A stretch of DNA of 64,000 bases, from the NCBI RefSeq assembly GCF_014621695.1, contig NZ_CP061281.1, positions 5,952,001 to 6,016,000 of the forward strand, in the 5' to 3' direction. This document shows positions 44,238-53,088 of this stretch, in pieces (within the stretch, counting starts at the first letter, position 1; every line of letters begins with the position of its first letter). The translations under genes were made by a program, and so were the position numbers. The DNA comes from Streptomyces xanthii. GTDB lineage: Bacteria > Actinomycetota > Actinomycetes > Streptomycetales > Streptomycetaceae. The notes beneath the pieces were generated by a model. It was not told the DNA's origin, did no database searches, and saw nothing but the letters and a program-made list of their open reading frames with translations.

Positions 44238-45365
44238 TCACAGCCAGCCGTTGCGCTTGAACCCCCGGTACACGACGAGACAGAGCCCGGCGATCACCGA
44301 CAGCATCAGCGGATAGCCGTAGCGCCAGTGCAGCTCCGGCATGTGGTCGAAGTTCATTCCGTAGATGCCGCAGCCCATCGTCGGCACGGCCACGATCGCC
44401 GCCCACGCCGTGATCTTGCGCATGTCCTCGTTCTGCGCGACCGTCACCTGCGCGAGGTGCGCCTGCAGGATCGAGTTGAGCAGTTCGTCGAACGCCGCTA
44501 TCTGCTCCGCCGCCCGCAGCAGATGGTCCGAGACGTCACGGAAGTACGCCTGTATCTCCGGCGGCACCGACGGCAGCGGCCGCCCGGCCAGCTCGAGCAC
44601 CGGCCGGGACAGCGGGACCACCGCCCGCTTCAGCTCCAGCAGTTCGCGCTTGAGCTGGTAGATCCGGCCCGGGTCGACCTTCGCGCCGTTCTGCGCGAAG
44701 ACCGCCGCCTCGACCTCGTCTATGTCGGCCTGGAACTCGTCGAGCACCGTCAGATAGTCGTCGACCACGCCGTCCGCGATCGCGTGCAGCACCGCCGCGG
44801 GCCCCTTGGCCAGCTGCTCCGGATCCGCCTCGAGGCCCTCGCGCACCGGACCCAGCGAGCCGTGCCGGCCGTGCCGCACCGTGATGACGAAGTCGCTGCC
44901 GACGAACACCATGATCTCGCCGGTGTCGACCACCTCGCTCGTCGCGGTGACCTGCGTGTGCTCCACGTAGCAGACCGTCTTGAGCACGGCGAACAGCGTC
45001 TGCCCGTACCGCTCCACCTTCGGCCGCTGGTGCGCGTGCACCGCGTCCTCGACCGCCAGCGGGTGCAGGTCGAACAGCTCGGCGACCTCGGCGATCTCCG
45101 ACTCCGTCGGCTCGTGCAGGCCGAGCCAGACGAAGCCCTCCTCGCTCTTGCGCACCCGACGCACGGCCTCGCGCAGGTCGTGGTCGCCCTCCTCGCGCCG
45201 CCCGTCGACGTACGTCACGCAGTTGACCACCGCGGACCCCAGCGGGGAGCGGGCCGGATGGCTCAGGTCCACCCGGGGCCGCCGGCGCGCCAGCCGTGCC
45301 ACTCTGCGCAGCCCGCCCACCTTGCGCAGGCTGCCGACCTTCCGCAGATTGCCCGCCATCGACAT
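44238..45365 (-). CDS. corA: CorA-type magnesium/cobalt transporter
   Basis: A 375-residue CorA channel for Mg2+, Co2+ and Ni2+. It has a large cytoplasmic domain (VNCVTYVDGRREEGDHDLRE, GFVWLGLHEPTESEIAEVAE, HPLAVEDAVHAHQRPKVERY), a long helix (LHAIADGVVDDYLTVLDEFQ) and two C-terminal membrane helices. The selectivity signature is YGMNFDHMPEL after helix 1. The C-terminus is the basic KRNGWL. The ATG at 45365 has GAGGAG six bases upstream; the longer frame is rejected. An 8-bp hairpin (CGTCCTCG/CGAGGACG, 45413-45431) lies in its leader. No M-box-like riboswitch was recognised. Confidence 0.92.
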   Translation of the reverse strand: MSMAGNLRKVGSLRKVGGLRRVARLARRRPRVDLSHPARSPLGSAVVNCVTYVDGRREEGDHDLREAVRRVRKSEEGFVWLGLHEPTESEIAEVAELFDLHPLAVEDAVHAHQRPKVERYGQTLFAVLKTVCYVEHTQVTATSEVVDTGEIMVFVGSDFVITVRHGRHGSLGPVREGLEADPEQLAKGPAAVLHAIADGVVDDYLTVLDEFQADIDEVEAAVFAQNGAKVDPGRIYQLKRELLELKRAVVPLSRPVLELAGRPLPSVPPEIQAYFRDVSDHLLRAAEQIAAFDELLNSILQAHLAQVTVAQNEDMRKITAWAAIVAVPTMGCGIYGMNFDHMPELHWRYGYPLMLSVIAGLCLVVYRGFKRNGWL

Positions 45366-45544
45366 GCTCGGCTCCTCGCGCCGGATTCTCACGTACTCGT
45401 GTCTGACCGGGACGTCCTCGCGACGAGGACGACCTGGCGGGCCAGTCTGCCAGCGAACGCCGACCACGCGTCAGGGCCTGGGGGAACGGAGGATTCCGTT
45501 CCGAAATGTCCGGTGTGGCCGGAGCCTGCTGCGATGATCTGAGC

Positions 45545-46345
45545 ATGATGCGATCCGGCGGCCACGCGTACCTCCTGGACAACCAGCAGCCCGAGGCGGG
45601 GCAGCGCTTCGACGCCCTGTCTGCGCTGTTCGACCCCACGACGTTCCGGCACATCGAGCGGCTCGGCATCGGCTCCGGCTGGCGCTGCTGGGAGGTCGGC
45701 GCCGGCGGCACGTCCGTCGTCTCCTGGCTGGCCCGCAAGGTCGGCCCGACCGGACGTGTCCTCGCCACCGACATCGACACGTCCTGGCAGCACAGCACGC
45801 CGCGCCCGCCCGTCGAGGTGCGCCGGCACGACATCGGCGCCGACGAGCCGCCCGCCGAGTCCTTCGACCTGGTCCACGCGCGGCTCGTCCTCGTCCATGT
45901 CCCGGACCGGGAGCGGGCGTTGCAGTCGATGATCCGCGCGCTGCGGCCCGGCGGCCGGCTCCTCGTGGAGGACGCGGACCCGGCGCTCCAGCCTCTGCTC
46001 TGCCCCGACGAGCGCGGCCCCGAGGAGCAGCTCGCCAACCGCCTGCGCCACGGCTTCCGCTCGCTGCTCGCCAGGCGCGGGGCGGATCTCTCGTACGGGC
46101 GCAAGCTCCCGGGGCTGCTGCGGGCGGCGGGCCTGCGCCAGGTCGAGGCCGACGCGTACTTCCCCGTCGCCTCGCCCGCCTGCACGGCGCTGGAGGCGGC
46201 CACGGTCGAGCAGGTCCGCGGGTCCCTGGTGCAGGCGGGCCTCGCCACGAACGAGGAGATCGACCGTCACCTCGCCAACATCTCCCACGGCACGATGGAC
46301 CTGGCGACCTCCCCGCTGATCTCGGCCTGGGGCAAGAAGCCCTGA
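45545..46345 (+). CDS. Class I SAM-dependent methyltransferase
   Basis: A 266-residue methyltransferase. The AdoMet motif is CWEVGAGGTSVVSWLARKVG, then VLATDIDTSWQHS, FDLVHARLVLVHVPDRERAL and MIRALRPGGRLLVEDADPAL. The C-terminal ISAWGKKP is frequent in this actinobacterial group. Substrate unknown. The start is at the first of two adjacent ATGs. An upstream ATG at 45506 adds 13 residues and cannot be excluded. Divergent from corA. Confidence 0.82.
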   Translation: MMRSGGHAYLLDNQQPEAGQRFDALSALFDPTTFRHIERLGIGSGWRCWEVGAGGTSVVSWLARKVGPTGRVLATDIDTSWQHSTPRPPVEVRRHDIGADEPPAESFDLVHARLVLVHVPDRERALQSMIRALRPGGRLLVEDADPALQPLLCPDERGPEEQLANRLRHGFRSLLARRGADLSYGRKLPGLLRAAGLRQVEADAYFPVASPACTALEAATVEQVRGSLVQAGLATNEEIDRHLANISHGTMDLATSPLISAWGKKP

Positions 46346-46450
46346 CGGCCGTGCGCCGTCGTGTCCGGTCGCGCACGCTTCCTGAAGGCGCGGCGAAGGC
46401 GCATGCATTCAGGGGCGCGGTTCACTGCGTGGGCGGCCCGCACAGGCCTG

Positions 46451-46516
46451 TGCCCCCACGGGCAGGTGACCCCACAGGCAGGTAGCCCCACAGGTCGGTA
46501 GCCCCACAGGCCGGGG
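46451..46516. repeat. Four 16-18-bp tandem repeats (GCCCCACAGGCAGGTA type)
   Basis: Units at 46451, 46469, 46485 and 46501 share CCCCACAGG followed by a short variable part. The array lies between the convergent methyltransferase and psuK genes. A nearby CAGGGGCGCGG segment (46410) resembles a worn copy of the dispersed repeat in reverse. Confidence 0.6.
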
Positions 46517-46566
46517 CCGCCAACGGGACGAACGGGCGACCCAGTTGGCGTATCAGGCTGCGGTCC

Positions 46567-47496
46567 CTAGGAACCGCTCGGCGGCCGGCCGCCGACCACC
46601 CCGACGGCCACCGCCCCCGCCCCGCACCCGTCCTCCAACGCGCCTCGCCACGAGGTCCCGCGCACCCGGGCCCCCACCACCGCCCCCACGAAGGCGTCCC
46701 CCGCCCCCGTCGCATCCCGCACCACGACCCCCGCCGCCGCCTTCACCCACTCCCGCACCACCCCGCCCCACGCCACACAGGCCCCCTCCGCCCCCGCCTT
46801 CACCACCACCACGGAGAACCGCCCGCTCAACTCCGCCGCGGCCCCGTCCACTCCACCTCCCCCTCCACCTCCGCCGGCCCCGCCCGCGAGCAGCACCGCC
46901 TCGTCCCGGCTGGGCAGCAGCACGTCCACCCCCTCCGCGAGCTCCAGAAACCGCTCGGCGCCCAACTCCCGCAGAAATCCCGCCGACGCCGGATCCACAC
47001 TCACGGGCACGCCCCGCGCGCGTGCGTCCCGCACGGCGGCCGCCACCAGCTCCCGCCCGGTTGCCGAGAAGAACAGGTACCCGGACAGGTGCAGCCAGCC
47101 GACCCCGTCGAGCAGACCGGCCGACCAGTTCTCGGGCCCGATCCGCAGACAGGCCCCGCTGTCCGTCAGGAACGTCCGCTCGCCCCCGTCCGCGGAGTCC
47201 ACCAGGCAGACCACCGACCCGGTCGGCGCGTCGGGATCCACCACGAGGCGCGGCCGCACCCCGGCCCGTACGAGCGCCTCCTCGTGCCAGCGCGCGGACT
47301 CCGCCCCGACCCGGCCGAGCAGCGTGACGTCCGGGCACCCCCGGTACGCCGCCCAGCACGCCACGTTCGCCCCCGCTCCGCCCGGCACCGTACGGATGGC
47401 GGCCTGCGTGTCCGTCCCCGCGGCGAGCGGCCCGTGGTGACGCGCCACGACGTCCGTGACGACATCCCCGACCACGAGCAGCCCGCGCGGCGTCAC
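46567..47496 (-). CDS. psuK: PfkB-family kinase, probable pseudouridine kinase
   Basis: A 309-residue ribokinase-like sugar kinase. The N-terminal substrate region is VGDVVTDVVARHHGPLAAGT and PGGAGANVACWAAYRG. The C-terminal PfkB signature is RDATGAGDAFVGAVVGARV, with the catalytic Asp. Because its GTG start overlaps the stop of psuG by four bases, it most likely phosphorylates pseudouridine to the 5'-phosphate that PsuG splits. A run of glycines (GGAGGGGGGGG near residue 190) replaces a normal loop. The substrate is inferred from context only; a general ribokinase cannot be excluded. Confidence 0.82.
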   Translation of the reverse strand: MTPRGLLVVGDVVTDVVARHHGPLAAGTDTQAAIRTVPGGAGANVACWAAYRGCPDVTLLGRVGAESARWHEEALVRAGVRPRLVVDPDAPTGSVVCLVDSADGGERTFLTDSGACLRIGPENWSAGLLDGVGWLHLSGYLFFSATGRELVAAAVRDARARGVPVSVDPASAGFLRELGAERFLELAEGVDVLLPSRDEAVLLAGGAGGGGGGGGVDGAAAELSGRFSVVVVKAGAEGACVAWGGVVREWVKAAAGVVVRDATGAGDAFVGAVVGARVRGTSWRGALEDGCGAGAVAVGVVGGRPPSGS

Positions 47497-48398
47497 GCCC
47501 CCGCCCAGGCGACCGCGATCCGCCCGGCGAGCCGCACGTTCCCGCGCACCGCCGCCAGGTTCGCCTCCAGGGACGCGCCGGCCGTGTGCCGCACCAGGTA
47601 GTCGAGCAGGAACGGAGTCACCGCCTGCCCGCTCACCTCACGCTCCGCGCACTCCCGCAGCCCGTTCTCCAGCACGCGCGCGTGGAGCACCGGATCCAGC
47701 TGCTCCGCCTCCGGTACGGGGTTGGCGACGATCAGCGCCGCGTCCGTACCGGGCAGCTCGTCCTGGGCCCGCATCACCGCCGCGACCTCGTCCGGCGAGC
47801 GCAGCGTCCAGTCCACCGGCTCACCCGAGTCGGCCAGGTAGAACCCCGGGAAGCGATCCGTCCCGTACCCCGCGACGGACACCCCGAGCGTCTCCAGGCG
47901 CTGCAGCGTCGCAGGGACGTCCAGGACGGACTTCACGCCCGCGCACACCACCGTGATCCGCGTCCGCGCGAGCAGTCCGAGGTCCGCCGACTCGTCCTGC
48001 GTCTCCGTCCAGCCCCGGTGCACCCCGCCGAGCCCGCCCGTCGCGAACACCCGCACCCCCGCGAGCGCCGCCAGCAGCGCCGTGGCCGACACCGTGGTCG
48101 CCCCGCTCGCCCCCGTGGCGAACGCCAGCGGAAGGTCCCTCCGGCTGAGCTTGCGGATGCCGTCCTCGCTCGCGACCCGCTCCAACTGCCCCTTGTCCAG
48201 GCCGACGTACGGCTTCCCGTCGAGCACCGCGATGGTCGCGGGCACCGCACCCGCGTCCCGCACGAGCTGCTCCAGCTCGCCCGCGACCTGCAGGTTGCGC
48301 GGCCTCGGCAACCCGTGCGCGATGATCGTCGACTCCAGTGCCACCACCGGACGCCCTTGCGCGAGCGCGTCCCGAACCTCGTCCGCCACGACCACCAT
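47493..48398 (-). CDS. psuG: Pseudouridine-5'-phosphate glycosidase
   Basis: A 301-residue enzyme that cleaves the C-C glycosidic bond of pseudouridine 5'-phosphate to uracil and ribose 5-phosphate. Family segments are VVALESTIIAHGLPRPRNLQ (with the active-site Glu), IAVLDGKPYVGLDKGQLERV, PLAFATGASGATTVSATALL, VFATGGLGGVHRGWTETQDE, VVCAGVKSVLDVPATLQRLE (catalytic Lys) and GYGTDRFPGFYLADSG. Length matches the family (about 310). ATG start at 48398. It is followed by psuK with a four-base overlap, giving a complete pseudouridine salvage pair. Confidence 0.93.
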   Translation of the reverse strand: MVVVADEVRDALAQGRPVVALESTIIAHGLPRPRNLQVAGELEQLVRDAGAVPATIAVLDGKPYVGLDKGQLERVASEDGIRKLSRRDLPLAFATGASGATTVSATALLAALAGVRVFATGGLGGVHRGWTETQDESADLGLLARTRITVVCAGVKSVLDVPATLQRLETLGVSVAGYGTDRFPGFYLADSGEPVDWTLRSPDEVAAVMRAQDELPGTDAALIVANPVPEAEQLDPVLHARVLENGLRECAEREVSGQAVTPFLLDYLVRHTAGASLEANLAAVRGNVRLAGRIAVAWAGA

Positions 48399-48615
48399 GC
48401 CGTCATCCCTCCGCCGGTCGGACCCGGATGTGCCGTCCTTGTGATCCCTGGCGGACGGGCCTCCTCCTCAAACACCGCCCGGGAGATCGCCACACGCGCG
48501 GCCCCGGCCTTCCCCGCACGACGGCCCACGGCTCGACGGCCCGTCCAGTCGGCGGCCGTACGACGCTACGAGGCGTCCAGTGAGCGCGGGGGCACAGGTC
48601 AACTAGGGTCCGGCC

Positions 48616-48993
48616 ATGACCACGAACGCTCAGCCCACCACCGGCCCCGTCCCCTCCTTCGCCGTCCACGTCCCCGACGTGACCCTGGAGCCGGAGCCGC
48701 TCGACCCCGCCCAGATCGTCTCGGGCACCCCCGAAGTCACCGGCGCGGTCCTGTGGGAGTCCGCCGACGGCAAGCAGCTGCGGGGCATCTGGCAGATCAC
48801 GCCGGGTGTGGTCACCGACACCGAGGCCGACGAGCTGTTCGTCGTCGTCAGCGGACGCGCCACCGTCGAGGTCGAGGGCGGAGACACCCTGGAACTCGGC
48901 CCCGGCACCGCCGCCGTGCTGCGCGAGGGCGACCGGACGACGTGGACCGTGCACGAGACGCTGCGCAAGGCCTACCAGATCAGCCTGAGCTGA
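48616..48993 (+). CDS. Cupin-domain protein
   Basis: A 125-residue small beta-barrel protein of the cupin DUF861 type. VLWESADGKQLRGIWQITPG, DTEADELFVVVSGRATVEVE and DTLELGPGTAAVLREGDRTT are the conserved strands, with WTVHETLRKAYQI at the end. The usual metal-binding His residues are partly absent, so a non-enzymatic role is possible. Divergent from psuG. Its 3' end overlaps the convergent MFS gene by 14 bases. Confidence 0.85.
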   Translation: MTTNAQPTTGPVPSFAVHVPDVTLEPEPLDPAQIVSGTPEVTGAVLWESADGKQLRGIWQITPGVVTDTEADELFVVVSGRATVEVEGGDTLELGPGTAAVLREGDRTTWTVHETLRKAYQISLS

Positions 48994-50314
48994 ACCGTCT
49001 CGTGAACAGGGCGAGCGCGCCGAGCGGCAGCAGGAGACAGGCCGCCGCCAGGTTCAGCCACGCGTAGCTCGCCGTCGCGACCACCAGACCGGCCGTCGCA
49101 CCGCCGATGCCCGCCGCCAGACTCGTCGTCAGGTCCGACAACCCCTGCGCGGCGGCGCGCGCGGCCTGCGGCACCGAGTCGGTGAGCAGCGCGGAACCGG
49201 CGACCAGCCCCGCCGACCAGCCGAGCCCCAGTACGAACAGCCCGGCCGCACTGCGCACATGGCTGCCGCCCGCCGTCCCCGCGAGCAGGGCGGCCAGCGC
49301 CAGCAGCCCCACGGCGAGCCCGATCACGGTCAGCCGCCCGAACCGGTCCGCGAGCCGCCCCATCACCGGCGAGAACGCGTACATGCCGGCGATGTGACCA
49401 CTGATGACGAGCCCGATCAGCTCGATGCCGGCGCCGTGGTGCTCCAGGTCGACCGGGGTCATCGACATGACCGAGACCATCGCCGTGTGTGACACCGCCA
49501 CCGTCACCAGCGCGAGCCGGGCCATGGGCGACGCGGACACGGCCGCGAACCCCGCGCGCAGCGAGCGCGCCTCGGCCGACTGCTCCGCCGCCGGAGCCAG
49601 CGCCCGGGCGGTCAGCAGGGGGTCGGGTCTGAGCAGCAGATGCACGAGGACGGCGGAGATCAGGAAGACCCCGGCCGCCCACACGAACGGCCCGGACTCC
49701 TCCGGGATGCCGAGCCCGGTCACGCTGCGGCCCGCGGGCGCCGCGATGTTCGGCCCGAGGACCGCGCCGATCGTCGTCGCCCACACCACGGTCGAGATGG
49801 CGCGCGCCCGCCGGTCGGGCTCGGCCAGGTCGGCCGCCGCGTAGCGCGCCTGCAGATTGGCGGAGGACGCGGCGCCGAACCCGGCGAGGCCCACGAGCAG
49901 CAGCGGAAAGTTCCCCATCGCGGCGGCGACCACCGTCAGCAGCGCGCCGGCCGCGCCCACCAGATAGGCGAGGACGAGCCCGGCCCGCCGCCCGCGCGCG
50001 TTCATCAACGCGGCCAGCGGCATCGACAGCACCGCCGTGCCCACCACGCTGGCCGTGGACGCCAGCCCGGACAGCGCCTCGTCGCCGCTCACCTTCTTGG
50101 CGAGCACCGCGGCCAGCGCGATCCCGGTGGCGGTGCCGAGCCCGCCGAGGATCTGCGAGGCGACGAGCACCCGCTGCGTACGTCTCTGGACGGCCTCACC
50201 GACCCCGCCGGAGCGCTCCACCGCGTCCCCGGCCGGCTCGGCGCGCACCTCCTGCGCGTCCGGCGTCTCACCCGATTCCAGCGAACCCGCACCCAACGAC
50301 CCCACCCCCTGCAC
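48980..50314 (-). CDS. MFS transporter
   Basis: A 444-residue, 12-helix major facilitator protein, probably an exporter. It has a 45-residue acidic N-terminal cytoplasmic tail. Helices include VASQILGGLGTATGIALAAV, LVLAYLVGAAGALLTVVAAA, AISTVVWATTIGAVLGPNIA and, in the second half, IAGMYAFSPVMGRLADRFGR (the conserved loop motif). Substrate unknown; drug or metabolite efflux is the usual guess for this group. The start is a GTG at 50314 with GTG 50305 as an alternative. It lies 39 bases beyond the end of ogt on the same strand. Confidence 0.83.
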   Translation of the reverse strand: MQGVGSLGAGSLESGETPDAQEVRAEPAGDAVERSGGVGEAVQRRTQRVLVASQILGGLGTATGIALAAVLAKKVSGDEALSGLASTASVVGTAVLSMPLAALMNARGRRAGLVLAYLVGAAGALLTVVAAAMGNFPLLLVGLAGFGAASSANLQARYAAADLAEPDRRARAISTVVWATTIGAVLGPNIAAPAGRSVTGLGIPEESGPFVWAAGVFLISAVLVHLLLRPDPLLTARALAPAAEQSAEARSLRAGFAAVSASPMARLALVTVAVSHTAMVSVMSMTPVDLEHHGAGIELIGLVISGHIAGMYAFSPVMGRLADRFGRLTVIGLAVGLLALAALLAGTAGGSHVRSAAGLFVLGLGWSAGLVAGSALLTDSVPQAARAAAQGLSDLTTSLAAGIGGATAGLVVATASYAWLNLAAACLLLPLGALALFTRRFSSG

Positions 50315-50353
50315 ACCCCGTACCGATCACCGCGTCCCGCCCCCGGGACCTTC

Positions 50354-50929
50354 TCAGAACAGCGGCTCGGGCAACACCCCTTCGAGCGCGAGCAGCTTCC
50401 GCTTCGTCTCCAGTCCGCCCCCGAACCCGCCGATGCCCCCGTCGCTCTCCACGACCCGGTGGCACGGCACCACGACGGGCAGCGGATTCGACCCCATCGC
50501 CGCGCCGACCGCCTGCGCCGCCCCCGGCTGGCCGACTCGGCGCGCCAGATCCCCGTACCCGACGACCGACCCGTACGGCACCCCGGTCGCCAGCTCGCGC
50601 AGCACCTCCCGGTTGAAGCCCGCGCTGAGCGACCAGTCGAGCGGCAGCTCGAAGGTGTGCCGGCGCCCGGCGAAGTAGTCCGCCAGCTGGGCTCTCGCCT
50701 CCGCGAGCAGCGGTGCGTCGGGCGCCTCGACCGGCTCGGTCCCGAAGCGGGAGGCGAGCCGGCCGAGCATGTGGTCGCGCACGGCGTCCGTCGCGTGGAA
50801 GCCGACGGTCACGAGCCCCGTGTCCGTCGCCGCCAGCAGCAGCGGACCGATGTCGCTGCCCACGACGGTCCACACGACCCGTGCGCTCTCGTTCCGCCCG
50901 TCCTGCCCGGTGCCGCCGATGGAGTCCAT
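50354..50929 (-). CDS. ogt: Methylated-DNA-protein cysteine methyltransferase
   Basis: A 191-residue suicide repair enzyme that takes methyl groups from O6-methylguanine onto its active-site Cys. The active-site motif is PVVVPCHRVVES, preceded by the DNA-binding helix region GVPYGSVVGYGDLARRVGQP and AVGAAMGSNPL, and followed by GGIGGFGGGLETKRKLLALE. Single-domain Ogt/MGMT type. The ATG at 50929 is chosen; an in-frame GTG at 50959 adds ten residues, and neither has a good ribosome binding site. The MFS gene follows on the same strand. Confidence 0.92.
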   Translation of the reverse strand: MDSIGGTGQDGRNESARVVWTVVGSDIGPLLLAATDTGLVTVGFHATDAVRDHMLGRLASRFGTEPVEAPDAPLLAEARAQLADYFAGRRHTFELPLDWSLSAGFNREVLRELATGVPYGSVVGYGDLARRVGQPGAAQAVGAAMGSNPLPVVVPCHRVVESDGGIGGFGGGLETKRKLLALEGVLPEPLF

Positions 50930-51007
50930 GCCGACCACGGTACGGCCGGGCACTGACAACGCCCGGCCGGAGCCGTTCGCCCGGCGGTCGGAGCCGATCC
51001 GCGGCGG

Positions 51008-51892
51008 TCAGTACGACATGGCGTCCACGGCGTCGCGGACGACGTCCGGGTTGTTCGTGATGATCCCGTCGACCCCGAACCCGATGGCCTTCACCGCGTT
51101 CGCCGTGTCGTTCACGGTCCAGGTGAAGACCTCGAGCGGTTTGTCGTGCGGGCCCTTGAGCGCGTGGACCGCGTCGACGTAGCCGGCGGAGATCGTCGTG
51201 TGCGAGGGGTTGATCTGGTCCGCGAACTTCGCGTACGCGGGCAGGTCGGCCACGGCGGGCGTGCCGAGGAAGCCGGTCTTGATGTCGGGGCGGCGCTGGT
51301 GCACGGTCTTCACGCTGTCCGCGCTGAAGCTCTGGACGATGAGGCGGTGCTTGACGCGGCTGTGCCGCAGCCAGCCGTCCCGGCCGAGCTGACGCAGGAT
51401 CTGGTCCTCGATGCCGGGATAGAGCTCGGGCGACTTGATCTCCAGGAGCAGCCGCTGGTGGTTGCGGTCCACCCGCTCCAGGTACTGATGGAGCGTCGGG
51501 ATCCGCGCGCCGGCGAACTGGGCGCCCTTCCAGCTGCCCGCGTCCAGCTTGGCGATCTCGGCGGCCGTGAAGTCCCGTACGTTCCACGGGGCCCGGTCGG
51601 GGTAGACCTGCTCGACGTTCGTGGTGCGGGACAGCGTGTTGTCGTGGATGACGACGAGCGCGCCGTCCTTGGTGCGCTGCACGTCGTTCTCGACCCAGGA
51701 GATGCCCAGTTCGTCCGCCTTGTCGACGGCCTCCAGGGTGTTCTCCGGGGCGTAGGCGGAGGCGCCGCGGTGCGCGATCACCACCTGTCTGCCGGTTCCG
51801 TCGGCGGCCTGCGCCGTGCCGGGAAGGACCAGGACGGCGACGACGACGGATCCCGTCACCGAGGTGAGTGCGGCTGCTGCGCGTGCGTACAC
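51008..51892 (-). CDS. Secreted glycerophosphodiester phosphodiesterase
   Basis: A 294-residue exported enzyme that splits glycerophosphodiesters to glycerol 3-phosphate and alcohols. The signal peptide ends at TAQA near residue 29. Catalytic segments are VVIAHRGASAYAPENTLEAV (catalytic His, metal ligands), SWVENDVQRTKDGALVVIHD (Glu and Asp ligands, second His) and LLLEIKSPELYPGIEDQI. IDGIITNNPDVV-like residues close the barrel (VDGIITNNPDVVRDAVDA). Such genes are often phosphate-controlled in Streptomyces. A single PHO-box-like GTTCAACCCC occurs upstream (51990-51981 on the minus strand), but no repeat of it, so PhoP control is unproven. GTG start. Confidence 0.92.
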   Translation of the reverse strand: MYARAAAALTSVTGSVVVAVLVLPGTAQAADGTGRQVVIAHRGASAYAPENTLEAVDKADELGISWVENDVQRTKDGALVVIHDNTLSRTTNVEQVYPDRAPWNVRDFTAAEIAKLDAGSWKGAQFAGARIPTLHQYLERVDRNHQRLLLEIKSPELYPGIEDQILRQLGRDGWLRHSRVKHRLIVQSFSADSVKTVHQRRPDIKTGFLGTPAVADLPAYAKFADQINPSHTTISAGYVDAVHALKGPHDKPLEVFTWTVNDTANAVKAIGFGVDGIITNNPDVVRDAVDAMSY

Positions 51893-52044
51893 GTCTGCTC
51901 CTCATGGGTCGTGACATCACGGACTCGCATGAGACTGACACCGCGGGGCCAACGCCAAACAGGCGAAGAATGGTCAGGGGTTGAACGGCGTTATCCAACC
52001 GCGACCCACCCCGTGACGTACGGGCCAGGTCTTTGCCGGAAAAT

Positions 52045-52057
52045 CGTTCGAACGTTC
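52045..52057. promoter_or_regulatory. Overlapping palindromes CGTTCGAACG / GAACGTTC
   Basis: CGTTCGAACG (52045-52054) and GAACGTTC (52050-52057) overlap, in the 272-base gap between the glycerophosphodiesterase and MHYT genes. It could be a regulator site. It is not the spaced LexA box (TCGAAC-N4-GTTCGA). Confidence 0.35.
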
Positions 52058-52164
52058 CTGTGAGGGTTCTACTCTCAGCCTCAACCACGGTCACCCCGGT
52101 GGCCGTTGGCAGAAGGGGAACGTGCAGGACATGTAGGGGCAAAAGGGTGGAAGGGCTGCGTCGT

Positions 52165-53016
52165 ATGCAGGGCACGGTCGACGGCTTCAGTTATGGACTC
52201 GTCACTCCGGTGGTGGCGTATCTCATGGCCTGCCTGGGAGGCGCGCTCGGCCTGCGCTGCACCACGAGATCCCTCCATGTGGCGCACACCTGGAGGGCCG
52301 GCTGGCTCGCCCTCGGGTCCGCGGCCATCGGCTCCGGCATCTGGACGATGCACTTCATCGCGATGATGGGCTTCGCCGTGCGCGGGGTGCCGATCCACTA
52401 CGACAAACCGACGACCTTCGCGAGCCTCGGCGTCGCCGTCGTCATGGTGGGCGTGGGCGTCTTCATCGTCGGCTACAAGGGAGCGAGTGGCCCGGCCCTC
52501 TTCACCGGAGGGACGATCACCGGCCTGGGGGTCGCCTCCATGCACTACCTGGGCATGGCCGGAATGCGACTCCACGGGACGCTTCAGTACAACACGTACA
52601 CCGTCGGGGCCTCCGTACTGATCGCCATGGTGGCCGCCACGGCGGCCCTGTGGGCGGCCGTCCAGGTGCGCGGCATCCTGTGGAGCCTCGGCGCGAGCCT
52701 CGTCATGGGGCTCGCCGTGTCCGGCATGCACTACATGGGGATGGCCGGCGTCAGCGTCCAGCTGCACGGCGCCGCGACCGGCAGCCCCGCAGGGGACTCG
52801 GCCGCCGGCATCCTCGCCCCCATGCTGATCGGCCCCCTGTGCTTCCTCCTGCTGGCCGGGGTGGTCGTCCTGTTCGACCCGATGATGGTCATGGGCCGCC
52901 CCGACTGGCGCGACGCCCGGGACGCCGCCCGCCAGGTGGGCGCCCCCGCCGCCCGGATCCCGCGCCCGCGCCGCGCCCCCGACAAGCAGCCCTCGCGGAC
53001 CCCGCAGCGCTGGTGA
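52165..53016 (+). CDS. MHYT-domain membrane sensor protein
   Basis: A 283-residue protein with seven membrane helices and the three repeated MHYT motifs: IWTMHFIAMMGFAV, VASMHYLGMAGMRL and VSGMHYMGMAGVSV. These His/Met clusters are proposed to bind copper and sense oxygen, CO or NO. No signalling output domain is fused; after the last helix comes only a basic Pro/Arg tail, so any output must be through a partner. The ATG at 52165 matches the family N-terminus; an in-frame GTG at 52147 with AGGGG upstream is a possible alternative. uvrB follows 72 bases later. Confidence 0.9.
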   Translation: MQGTVDGFSYGLVTPVVAYLMACLGGALGLRCTTRSLHVAHTWRAGWLALGSAAIGSGIWTMHFIAMMGFAVRGVPIHYDKPTTFASLGVAVVMVGVGVFIVGYKGASGPALFTGGTITGLGVASMHYLGMAGMRLHGTLQYNTYTVGASVLIAMVAATAALWAAVQVRGILWSLGASLVMGLAVSGMHYMGMAGVSVQLHGAATGSPAGDSAAGILAPMLIGPLCFLLLAGVVVLFDPMMVMGRPDWRDARDAARQVGAPAARIPRPRRAPDKQPSRTPQRW

Positions 53017-53088
53017 CCGCACCGCCGGACGCCCGGCCCGACGCCGCTTCGCACCCGGTTGTCAGTGGTGGGTCGTACGGTGGATCCC

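Noticed and set aside
45366..45544. Magnesium riboswitch ahead of corA
   Set aside because: Only a simple 8-bp hairpin was found; none of the M-box conserved elements could be recognised.
51893..52000. PHO box for the glycerophosphodiesterase gene
   Set aside because: Only one GTTCAACCCC-like unit is visible; PhoP sites need direct repeats with 11-base spacing.
53017..53088. LexA (SOS) box upstream of uvrB
   Set aside because: No TCGAAC-N4-GTTCGA-like sequence is present in the 72-base gap.
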